Assembly (NCBI RefSeq): GCF_001007875.1
Contig: NZ_CP011412.1
Span: 186,001 to 250,000 of the forward strand
Length of the DNA: 64,000 nt
Reading direction: 5' to 3'
DNA from: Sedimenticola thiotaurini
GTDB taxonomy: Bacteria; Pseudomonadota; Gammaproteobacteria; Chromatiales; Chromatiaceae
Under the pieces are notes generated by a model. That model was not told where the DNA came from, did no database searches, and saw nothing but the letters and a program-made list of their open reading frames with translations. Both the position numbers and the translations under genes were made by a program. Shown here piece by piece: positions 10,958-19,000 of the stretch (its first letter is position 1; each line of letters opens with the position of its first letter).

Positions 10958-11558
10958 GGCCAATGATCTGGGCGTGCTCGATAAAGCTGGCGCCAGTCAG
11001 CTGGTTGAGAATAGCCTGGCTGTCAGCCTCTTTGGGAACCGCCAGGGTGACAACCCCCAGTGCAGAGGGTCCATCCACAACCTGGGCCTGCAGGGTGAAC
11101 AACAGGGCTTCAATATCGCCCCAGAGCGCATCCTGTTTGATCACTACGCGAAACAGTTGCCCATCCAGCTGTTGTACCTGCGGGTCACCACCCAGTACCT
11201 GGGTCGGTGTCTGATCGATCGGTTTGAAATAGATGCCCACCTGCAGACAGATAACCAGCACCGCGGCTGCAGCGAGGAAACGATTCCAGAAGTTACCGGT
11301 GCCGGCCTTGCGGTTATCGACTGGCGGTTTGTGCAGACTTTTTTGCAGTCGTTTCCAACCCAGCTCGCCAGGTTCAACCGATTTCCACTGGGCCTTTACA
11401 TGATCCTGAAGGGACTCCAGCATGGCTTTTTCGGCACGTGCCTCGGCGGAACGTTCAAGCAGCTCGTCGACGGCCTGGCGTTCTTCGCCGCACAGGGTAC
11501 CGTTGACGTACCAGGGCAGCAGTTCGATCAGTTTGTCGTCTTTGGCCTTGTCGTTCAT
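10950..11558 (-). CDS. Membrane anti-sigma factor with prodomain-like periplasmic domain
   Basis: An approximately 202-aa single-pass membrane protein. Its N-terminal LIELLPWYVNGTL matches the anti-sigma domain family, but the HxxxCxxC zinc motif is absent (ERSAEARAE stands in that place). One transmembrane segment lies at about 97-114 (LAAAAVLVICLQVGIYF). The periplasmic part (about 137-203) has a beta-alpha-beta-beta-alpha-beta pattern around AQVVDGPSALGVVTLAVP, similar in layout to the I9-like prodomain of the adjacent subtilase. It follows the ECF sigma gene by about 50 bp and overlaps the protease gene. A GTG three codons upstream (11567) is an alternative start. It probably holds the ECF sigma factor inactive at the inner membrane. 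Confidence 0.85.
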   Translation of the reverse strand: MNDKAKDDKLIELLPWYVNGTLCGEERQAVDELLERSAEARAEKAMLESLQDHVKAQWKSVEPGELGWKRLQKSLHKPPVDNRKAGTGNFWNRFLAAAAVLVICLQVGIYFKPIDQTPTQVLGGDPQVQQLDGQLFRVVIKQDALWGDIEALLFTLQAQVVDGPSALGVVTLAVPKEADSQAILNQLTGASFIEHAQIIGHE

Positions 11559-11588
11559 GTCACTCACTCGCTTGGGTCTGTTGGTCTA

Positions 11589-11616
11589 TCTGTCGTTGGC
11601 GGTGCGAAAAGGGTTC
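11589..11616 (-). promoter_or_regulatory. Predicted ECF sigma promoter before the anti-sigma gene
   Basis: On the minus strand: TTGAACCCTTTTCGC (GAAC at 11616-11613), 17 nt, CGACAGA (11595-11589). The -35 block overlaps the sigma stop codon. The -10 block is identical to the one before the small secreted gene (15928-15934). It would give the anti-sigma/protease pair its own sigma-dependent transcript and so negative feedback. Confidence 0.65.
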
Positions 11617-12172
11617 AATCCAGTTTCGACAGGAAGCGACTCAAACAGGCCAGCAGTAGTTTTTTCGCATGTAACATGCGGGTTTTGACTGTGCCCTCAG
11701 GAATACTCAGGGTTTGGGCTATTTCCGGATAGCTGCAACCTTCAAAAAAGGTGAGATAGACAACCTGACGATGACCCTGCCCCAGCTCCTCCAGGCAGAA
11801 CTTGACGTGTCCCCGGTTCTCCCGGGCGATCTCGCCGATTTCCAGGGAGCAGCCCATTCGGTCCGGTGAATTTTCATCAATATGGGTTTCGTCTTCGTGG
11901 TCATGGCGCACGTTACGGCGCACCATGTCCACTGCCTTGTGGTGGGTGATGGAGAACAGCCAGGTTTTGACGGAAGATTTACCGGTGTACCCGGTGGCTT
12001 TGTGCCATACCTCCGTCATCACCTCGTTCATTACCTCGCTGGCATCCACCGGGTTTTTCACTGTGCGCAGGGCAAAGTTGTAAACCATGCCGGAGTATTT
12101 GCGATAGAACCGTTCCAGTGCCGATTCCTGGCCCGCGATTATCCCCTGTAGCAGGGCCTTGTCGTCATCCAT
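11615..12172 (-). CDS. ECF-type RNA polymerase sigma factor
   Basis: A 185-aa sigma-70 family protein with only regions 2 and 4. Region 2 spans about 18-90 (ALERFYRKYSGMVYNFALR, then VMTEVWHKA and SVKTWLFSITHHKAVD for -10 recognition). Region 4 spans about 125-178 (QVVYLTFFEGCSYPEIAQ, then IPEGTVKTRMLHAKK helix-turn-helix). The acidic linker between them (HDHEDETHIDEN) is typical. It is followed by the anti-sigma gene. It lies 36 bp after the Fn3-like secreted gene and has no cluster-type promoter of its own, so it is probably read from the barrel-gene promoter. The specific ECF group cannot be fixed without a search. Confidence 0.93.
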   Translation of the reverse strand: MDDDKALLQGIIAGQESALERFYRKYSGMVYNFALRTVKNPVDASEVMNEVMTEVWHKATGYTGKSSVKTWLFSITHHKAVDMVRRNVRHDHEDETHIDENSPDRMGCSLEIGEIARENRGHVKFCLEELGQGHRQVVYLTFFEGCSYPEIAQTLSIPEGTVKTRMLHAKKLLLACLSRFLSKLD

Positions 12173-12208
12173 GGCGAGGCGTCAGCTCCCAACTGTTTAT
12201 CCTGTAGC

Positions 12209-13354
12209 TCATTGCTGGACAAAGGCAAAGGTCTTGAGGGGGGATTTACCGATGATCTGACCCTGCTGATCCAGGGCGTTCACCCGCCACAGGTATTGCT
12301 GATGGCTTTGCAGCTTGCCGAGCACCAGGGGAGACAGGGTAGTCTCAGTGCTGCCTTTGGGAATCAGCATGCCGGTGACAAAGGCTGGGGAGGCATCCCC
12401 GGACGGCTGGAATACCTGTAACTGGTAAACCACGGCACCATCGACCTGGCTCCAGTCCAGGAGCGTGTCGCCGTTGATGGGTTGGCTGCTGGGGGTCAGG
12501 GTCATCATGGTCAGGGCGATATCGGACTTCATCAGGACCTGGTACAGCACTTCCACCCGCTTGCCACTGGTTTCACAATCCTGATTGGTATCATCGCTAT
12601 TGGCACGATCCAGCAGGCAGAAACGCAACAGGTACTTGCCGGGTTTATTGGTGGGCAGCCTGGGGCTGATCAGGCGGCTGTGTTGCAGCTGGTTCAGGGT
12701 TTTGCGCTCCAGCTTCAGGGTGCGGTAGATGGGATTGGCTTCCGTACTGCCGGGCTCAGCCAGTTGCCAGTAACCTTCCAGCACGCCGCTTCCGCTGTAA
12801 TTTACATCCAGGTAGCTGAACAACTCTTCACCGGACTCCACGACGGTCATGCTGGAGAGATTGGGGAAGCTCAGCTGCATCATCTGCACGGCAAACTGGC
12901 TCTGGTCACGGGTGGTGCGTAGACCACTATCGTTCAGGCGAAAACGGACATCGGCATTAATCCCGGGGGTAGGGGCACCACTAGTGTCCGCAAAGGAGCG
13001 GCGGATAACAATGGTTTTGTAGCCGGCGTTGATCCAGCTTTGCACCTGGCTGGCGCTGATATTGAAACTCTCCGGGTAAACCTGCCCGGGTGGTGTGATG
13101 GCACCCGCAATTACCAGTGGTGTTGCCAGGTTCTCCACCCGCGCCTGGGATGAGAATCTGTCGGAAGTGGAGCTGACGTGCCACTGAATGGTGAAGTGAT
13201 TGTTTCTGTTTGCCTGCAATACCAGGGTGGAGGATGAACCTGAGGCAGCAGTGACATCGGCCCGGGCCGTGGACAACAGGCCCAGACAACTGCCGATCAG
13301 CAGCAGGGCGACCAGCAGGCGGGAGGTAGTTTGTGTTAACAGTTGTTTTTTCAT
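12209..13354 (-). CDS. Secreted protein with C-terminal Fn3-like domain, unknown function
   Basis: A 381-aa product with a clear signal peptide (LLVALLLIGSCLGLLSTARA). The body is beta-rich without catalytic motifs. A central segment (NKPGKYLLRFCLLD...NQDCETSG) holds the only mature Cys pair. The last about 90 residues (NGDTLLDWSQVDGAVVYQL to QQYLWRVNALDQQG) look like a fibronectin type III fold, as used for protein or glycan contacts at the cell surface. The chosen ATG has an AAGAG ribosome site and lies 10 bp after the stop of the barrel gene; a TTG start upstream (13396) would overlap that gene. It is co-transcribed with the barrel upstream and the sigma gene downstream. Confidence 0.8.
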   Translation of the reverse strand: MKKQLLTQTTSRLLVALLLIGSCLGLLSTARADVTAASGSSSTLVLQANRNNHFTIQWHVSSTSDRFSSQARVENLATPLVIAGAITPPGQVYPESFNISASQVQSWINAGYKTIVIRRSFADTSGAPTPGINADVRFRLNDSGLRTTRDQSQFAVQMMQLSFPNLSSMTVVESGEELFSYLDVNYSGSGVLEGYWQLAEPGSTEANPIYRTLKLERKTLNQLQHSRLISPRLPTNKPGKYLLRFCLLDRANSDDTNQDCETSGKRVEVLYQVLMKSDIALTMMTLTPSSQPINGDTLLDWSQVDGAVVYQLQVFQPSGDASPAFVTGMLIPKGSTETTLSPLVLGKLQSHQQYLWRVNALDQQGQIIGKSPLKTFAFVQQ

Positions 13355-13364
13355 GGCAGCTCTT

Positions 13365-15386
13365 TTAACCCTCGTTATTGCCAGACCAGTAGACACTGAA
13401 GCCCATCAGGATCTGCCAATTTTCATAGTCGCTTGTGTTGATGGAGTCCTCCTGTCTGCCGTAACTGCCTTTCAGGAACAGATCCAGGCCGGGTTTACGA
13501 GATTGCGCTTCAATAGCTTTCCAGCTTAATTGCAAGTTACCGGTATGGGTGTCCTGTCGGCTGTCCAGATAAACAGGGTTTCCATACTGGTTGTCGAAGC
13601 GACCGTAAAAATAGTTCAGATTCATTGTCAACTTACGGGGAATCAAGCCGATCTGGGTATCAAAGCCGGCATTGAGCGTCTCCTGTTCATTGCCGTTACG
13701 CTTTTCGCGATAACGATTCCACTGTAGTTGTGGCGTGATGCTGAAGCGGCTGTTTGGATACCACCCCAACTGAAACGTGGTCATGTGATTCGTGGTATCA
13801 CCCAGTGGGGTATATATCTCGACGGCATTTTGCATTACCGCTTCACTGCGGTCTTCCACATCCACCCGGGCATAGCTGAGTCCCCAGTTCCAGGTGTCGT
13901 GGCTGAGGGTAAAGCCGATGGAGTACTCCTGCTGGGTGTTATCGATATCCATGCCGCTGAGCAGTTGGTCGCCATCCCGTTGGGTATTTTTAGTGAAGTG
14001 GTAATAGGCGTTCAGGCTTGGTGCACCGAGGGTTGACCAGACACCTTGCCCGGTGTCGACGGTGGGCGTGTAGTACAAGTCCAGTCCACGATAATCCATT
14101 TTGCGGGTGGCACGATCACTGCGGTCAGATTCGTTGGTCTCCTGCTGCTGCAAGTCCGCATTAAAACTCAGGGAGCCGGCACCGCCGGAGAAGGTGGCCT
14201 GGTGCGAGATCAGGTCGCCGGGCAGCGCCAGATTGGCGATGCTGTAAAAGTACTCACCTACCCGCTGGCGCTGCAGGTTGAGCTGCCAGTAATCCAGTCC
14301 CAGGGTGGGCATGGCCTCGCCGGAATTGAGCTGCACCAGAAACTTGCTGGCGTTATCGTTCAGGGTGTCATCGCCATACTCAAGGCCGTCACTGTCAAAA
14401 TCTGAAGCGGCGCTCTCCCAGTGCAGCCAGAGGGCACGGTTCATCCATATGGAATCGAGCGATAGGCCCCAGCTGTGACCGCCATAGACGGTATCAGAAT
14501 CAATCACCGTAAAGCCGCTGCCGGCCGAGGTCCCCTTACCGTCCACGTAACTGGCACCGATAATCAAGCGCTCCGGGTGATTGCTGATGGGGCTGAAAGA
14601 AAGGGTGCCGCCGACGGTCTGGTTCTGTTGTTCATCGGTCCAGAACAGATCCTCCCCGGCACTGTTGGTGGTCTCGCTCACCGCGCCAAAAAGGGATGCT
14701 TTAAATCGATCATCGTGGCGCTTGCTGAACAGGTTGATGCTGCGGCGCTGATAGCCGGAGAAGAGCAGGCTCTCCTGTTCCACACTGTTGTTGCCCACCT
14801 GTATTCCGGTGGAATACTGGTCACCATCATGAGACAGGGTGGCCTGGTAATCAGCCAGTTGCCATTGGTTTTCGGGGACGTGCCCCTGCTGCATTGAGTC
14901 ATAAATGGCCTGGATACGCGCGTCCACCCGGGCATTGCCATTCTGATAAGTCAGCGCACCATCAATAGCGGCATTACTCTGCCAGTGATCGCTATTGCTG
15001 TAGTCGGCCTGATCATCTTCATCAACGCGGTACTGGGTGGATAAGGTGGAGTTGATTGACCACTGGGTATGGCTCTTGGGCGCTATGCTGAGCATGGTTT
15101 CGGTCAGGGTTTCGACCTCGCCGTCCTCATAATAGGCCACTACATAGGCTTCGTAGTTGCCCGGTTCCAGATCACTCTCCACAGTCACCGTTACACCCGT
15201 ATCACTGAAATGTGCGAACTGAGTGACATCGTAACCGCCGATTTCGACACTGAAATAACTAACGGGTTTTCCCTTCGGCGGATGTTGGAACTGGAGAGCT
15301 ATATCGTCCGCTGCTTGTGTCTGCAGACAGCAAAGTATCAGACTGAGGGAGACCAATAGCCTCCCATGGCTTGCCAGCGTAGTCAT
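13365..15386 (-). CDS. Probable outer-membrane beta-barrel protein with N-terminal Ig-like domain
   Basis: A 673-aa exported protein (signal LLVSLSLILCCLQTQA). After a short Ig-like segment (about 30-105, ending VETLTETMLSIAP), the rest is a long run of amphipathic strands with alternating hydrophobic/polar residues, many aromatic girdle residues and Asp/Asn/Gly-rich turns, for example YSIGFTLSHDTWNWGLSYAR and GNLQLSWKAIEAQ. It ends in GFSVYWSGNNEG, where the last aromatic is not the terminal residue as in classic porins. No TonB box or plug is apparent, so a TonB receptor is unlikely. Length suits about 20 or more strands. It heads the operon with the Fn3-like protein and the sigma factor. 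Transport or surface-display function is unknown. Confidence 0.75.
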   Translation of the reverse strand: MTTLASHGRLLVSLSLILCCLQTQAADDIALQFQHPPKGKPVSYFSVEIGGYDVTQFAHFSDTGVTVTVESDLEPGNYEAYVVAYYEDGEVETLTETMLSIAPKSHTQWSINSTLSTQYRVDEDDQADYSNSDHWQSNAAIDGALTYQNGNARVDARIQAIYDSMQQGHVPENQWQLADYQATLSHDGDQYSTGIQVGNNSVEQESLLFSGYQRRSINLFSKRHDDRFKASLFGAVSETTNSAGEDLFWTDEQQNQTVGGTLSFSPISNHPERLIIGASYVDGKGTSAGSGFTVIDSDTVYGGHSWGLSLDSIWMNRALWLHWESAASDFDSDGLEYGDDTLNDNASKFLVQLNSGEAMPTLGLDYWQLNLQRQRVGEYFYSIANLALPGDLISHQATFSGGAGSLSFNADLQQQETNESDRSDRATRKMDYRGLDLYYTPTVDTGQGVWSTLGAPSLNAYYHFTKNTQRDGDQLLSGMDIDNTQQEYSIGFTLSHDTWNWGLSYARVDVEDRSEAVMQNAVEIYTPLGDTTNHMTTFQLGWYPNSRFSITPQLQWNRYREKRNGNEQETLNAGFDTQIGLIPRKLTMNLNYFYGRFDNQYGNPVYLDSRQDTHTGNLQLSWKAIEAQSRKPGLDLFLKGSYGRQEDSINTSDYENWQILMGFSVYWSGNNEG

Positions 15387-15404
15387 ACCGATATCCTTAT
15401 GGGT

Positions 15405-15424
15405 TTATTATTGTGCAATAATAA
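15405..15424. promoter_or_regulatory. Near-perfect 20-bp palindrome upstream of the barrel gene
   Basis: TTATTATTG-TG-CAATAATAA, 9-bp arms with a 2-nt centre, 18-38 bp before the ATG of the barrel gene. It falls where the -10 of the barrel promoter would be, given the GAAC block at 15439-15442, so it may be an operator that overlaps the promoter. Confidence 0.45.
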
Positions 15425-15438
15425 TGCCAGTCGAAAAA

Positions 15439-15445
15439 GTTCAAT
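15439..15445 (-). promoter_or_regulatory. Half-site of the ECF promoter motif before the barrel gene
   Basis: The minus strand reads ATTGAACTTTTTCGA, almost the same extended -35 block as at 15952 and 11613 but without the CC. At the expected 17-nt distance the bases are TTATTGC, not CGAC, so only the -35 half is convincing. The AT-rich palindrome covers the -10 position. Confidence 0.35.
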
Positions 15446-15458
15446 ACAAGCGCAAAGC

Positions 15459-15478
15459 CGCCGGGCCGAAGCCCAGCG
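15459..15478 (-). terminator. UUCG-tetraloop hairpin after the small secreted gene
   Basis: In RNA of the minus strand CGCUGGGC-UUCG-GCCCGGCG forms an 8-bp stem (one G-U pair) capped by a UUCG tetraloop, some 30 nt past the stop of the small secreted gene. A U-tract is lacking; it may be a partial terminator before the barrel gene. Confidence 0.45.
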
Positions 15479-15509
15479 TCTGGTGTTGTAAAGTTCGAGT
15501 TGTTAACGG

Positions 15510-15893
15510 CTACTTGACCGGTACATAGTTGAAGCAGGTGTAGGACAGATACATCTTGGAGTCATTGTTCTGACCATCAGAAGGCAGGTCGATAAACCTA
15601 TTCTTCACCTTGATGACATCTGTGTCCGCATTACAGGTGCGTTTGATAACTTTTTGTTGTGCACAATCATACTGGTACCACTTTTTACCCTCATGCTCCA
15701 TCAGCTTGATGTTGATTGGCGTAAAACCGGCTCCGCACTGCGCCGGTTTGACAATCTGCGTCGCTGACAGAACCAATTTGGGTACAACGGGTTTTGCCTG
15801 GTTCTGCGGGGCCGCCAGGGCAGTCCCGATCAAACCTGCGCTGAACGCCACCAGGCAGAGAGCGATAGCGGATAAAAAAGCGTGTTTCTTCAT
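15510..15893 (-). CDS. Small secreted protein with four Cys, unknown function
   Basis: A 127-aa protein with signal peptide (AFLSAIALCLVAFSAGLIGTALA). The approximately 100-aa mature part has four Cys spaced as two likely disulfides (PAQCGAG, YDCAQQ, KRTCNAD, SYTCFNY). Its ending MYLSYTCFNY resembles the LSWYYTC ending of a segment in the 419-aa protein at the other end of the module, which may reflect a shared fold. ATG 15893 has an AGGGA site; the TTG-initiated extension (15926) would destroy the signal peptide geometry. It sits under a strong copy of the cluster promoter. Confidence 0.75.
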   Translation of the reverse strand: MKKHAFLSAIALCLVAFSAGLIGTALAAPQNQAKPVVPKLVLSATQIVKPAQCGAGFTPINIKLMEHEGKKWYQYDCAQQKVIKRTCNADTDVIKVKNRFIDLPSDGQNNDSKMYLSYTCFNYVPVK

Positions 15894-15927
15894 GATGATT
15901 TCCCTGTTTGGTTGCTGGATGTACAAC

Positions 15928-15955
15928 TCTGTCGCAGGAAATCGAAAAAGGGTTC
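15928..15955 (-). promoter_or_regulatory. Predicted ECF sigma promoter before the small secreted gene
   Basis: On the minus strand: TTTGAACCCTTTTTCG (GAAC at 15955-15952), 17 nt, CGACAGA (15934-15928). It shares the -35 block, spacing and complete -10 block with the site at 11589-11616. It lies 35 nt before the ATG at 15893. Confidence 0.7.
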
Positions 15956-16022
15956 AAAGGGAAGTCACCCCGTCTGGTCAGGGAGGGATTGTGGGGTGGA
16001 GTGGCGCTGGAACAGCTCGCCG

Positions 16023-19000
16023 TTATCGCTTCTCTCCGCCCTGCCAATCGATCTTCGGATCCACTGAGCGCAGGTGCAGATCCCGTTGTGGGAAGGGGAT
16101 CTCGATACCGCCCTCCGCCAGCGCCTTGTTCAGGGCCATGTGCAGATCGTGCAACAGGGGCATGCGCTTGAAGTTGTCGCTGACAAAGACGCGGATGTCG
16201 AAGTTCAGCGAACTGTCGCCAAAGCCGGTGAAGAAGATGGTGGAGCGGGGTTCCTTCATCACTTCAGGGTGATTTTCCACCACCTCGGTCATGATCTTCA
16301 GCGCCTTGTCGGTATCCGAGCCGTAGGCAATGCCCACCGTGATGACGATACGGGTCACCGGATCGGTCAGGGTCCAGTTGATCAGGGGATCGGTGATGAA
16401 GTTCTTGTTCGGCACCACCAGCTCCTTGTTGTCCCAGTCGGTGATGGTGGTGGCGCGGATACGGATCCGGGAGACGGTGCCGCTGATGTCGCCAATGGTG
16501 ACGGTGTCGCCGATGCGGATCGGGCGTTCAAACAGGATCAGTATGCCGGAGAAGAAATTGGCGAAAATCTCCTTCAGTCCGAACCCGAGGCCGACGCCCA
16601 TGGCTGCCACCAGCCACTGCACATCATCCCACCGCAGGCCGACCAGATTGAGTACCAGCAGACTGCCGGCACCGTAGATGGTATAGCGGCTGATGGTGGA
16701 GACCGCATAGCGGGTGCCCAGGTCCAGGCTCAGCGGTTGCAGTAGGGTGATCTCCAGCAATCCCGGCAGGTTGCGTCCGGCAACCATGGTGAGGGCCACC
16801 GCCGCCAGCGCCGCCAGACCCTCCCAGAGGGAGATGTCGGAGATCTCGCCGGCGCTTTCGAACCGCCACAGCACCACGGTGTTTAGCCAGCTGAGGGCGG
16901 GTGTCAGCTGTTCCCAGATCAGGTAGATCAGCACGGCAAACAGCAGGCCGGCACCGACCCGCAGCAGTCGCCGGGTCTGTTCGTTGATGGTGGCCAGGTT
17001 GATCGCCTCGAACTCCGCCAGTTCCGGTACCCCCTCACCGGCGGCCTCGGCGGCCTCCTTGGTGAGCTTGGCTTCCTGGGCCGCCTGTCGTCTGGCCCTG
17101 GCCCGTGCCAGCGCCAGACGGCGCTCCGCCACCAGTAACCAGCGCTCCAGCAGGTGGTAGGTCAGAAAGATGAATATTCCGCCGATCATGGAGAAATAGA
17201 GCATGCGCTCCAGGTTGAGGGCACTGAAGTAGTAGCCCTCAAAGGCCAGTATGGCCAGGCTCAGGTTGACCAGCACCACCGCTGGATACCAGAGCCTGCT
17301 CAGGGTGGTGCGATTGTCGTTGCCATCGGTTGCCAGAAAACCGCTCCAGGGGTTGAGCATGCGATGGAAAAACAGCGTCATGACCAGCAGCCCGGCGATA
17401 AAGGCCAAACGCCCCAGGGAGTTGATATAGGCGTCATTCTCGACCCACTCAAACACCCCGACAGTAAAGCCGATGGGAACCAGGGCAGCCACCAGCCAAT
17501 GCATGTGTTGACGGAAATGGGTGCCGTGTGCCGGGTTCCAGCGAAAGTGCACTTCGGCCAGGCCGTTCCTGATAAACAGGTAACGGACAATTTGGATGAT
17601 GAAGAAGAACACCGCCACGCGCCGCAGTCCGATGGATAGCGCTACGGTGAAAGAGTGATCGGAGCCCTTGGTGAGCCACCATCCCAGGGCGGCCATCAGC
17701 AGCGGCCAGGGCAGTGCCAGCAGCAGGGTGATGAGAAAGGCGCTGCCGGTATTGCCGAAGCTGTCCCGGGTCACATTGCCGACAGCAGGGGCAATTTCAG
17801 CCAGCCGCCGGCGCATCTTCTTTCGGTAGGCCAACAGCAGGCCCATTATCATCACCAGCAGTATAAACCGGTAGGGATAGCGTTCCAGGCCGTTGATGAT
17901 GCCATCGGCGGCGCTGTGCCAGTTCTGGGCGGAGAAGAACCAGCCGATTGCCGCGATTGTGTCCCGGAAAGTATCCGCGGATATTCGGCTGGTGGAAGGT
18001 ATCCAGAGCAGATGGCGGTCCAGCAGTTCACCATACTGGGCCACCCGGTCGTAGAGTTGCAACTGTTCGGCGTTGAGGTCGGCCTGCGTCTTCTCATAGC
18101 GCCCATAGGCCGTTATCAGTTTGTCCAGCAGCACCAGTCGATCATCCAGCAGCTGTTTCAGTTCGAGGCGGATACCGCTCCACTCCGCGGCAGACAGATC
18201 AGCCGGGCGGAGTTCATCAATCAGGTCATGTTCGAGTTCCGCCTGTAACTGTTTTCTTTGATCATCGATCTGAAAAGACTCCAGCCGCACGGTGGCGATC
18301 TCGGCGCGTCGCTTCTCGACGCTTTTCTCGATATCCGCCAGGCGGGGCAGGCTGGTGCGCTGCTTCTGCAGGACGCGGCCCGGCTGTTCATCCAGGCCAC
18401 CGATACTGATCTGTTGCTGAACCCGCTCCTGGCTCTGGCGGATCGCCTCTTTGCGGGCCACGGTCTTCTCCAGCTCCAGGGTGATCGCTTCGGTCCGGCT
18501 GGCCAGTTGGGCCAGCTTCTGGCTGAGAGCGCTGTTCTGGTTGGCGTACTGCTGGATCAGCGGATGCTTCCCCGCTGCCTCCTGCTGGGCAATTGCCGCC
18601 TGCTGCTGGGCCTGCTGCGCCTCTTCGGACTGCACCAGGGAGGTCTGCTCCTGGAACTGCTGCACCTGGGCGTCGGCCTGTTTCAACCGGGCCTGGGCCA
18701 GTTCAATCTGAACCGCCAGTTGGTCCATGCGGTGGGTATGGCTGAGCCGCTCCATCTGCAGGCGGTTTATCTTGTTTTTCAGCATCAGCTGGGTGGCTGA
18801 CGCGAGCTGTTTTTGCGACGCCTGGAGCCGGTTTGCCGATTCGCCACTCAGCTGCTGTTCGATCTCCTCCAGCCAGCGCTTGGCATCTGCCAGCTCCTTA
18901 CCGGACTGTTCCGGCCGGAGTCGCTGCCGGCTGCGCTGCTCCTCCAGCTCCTGCAGCTCGGTCTGGGCCAGTTGGCGTTCCGACTGGGCCAGGTTATAGC

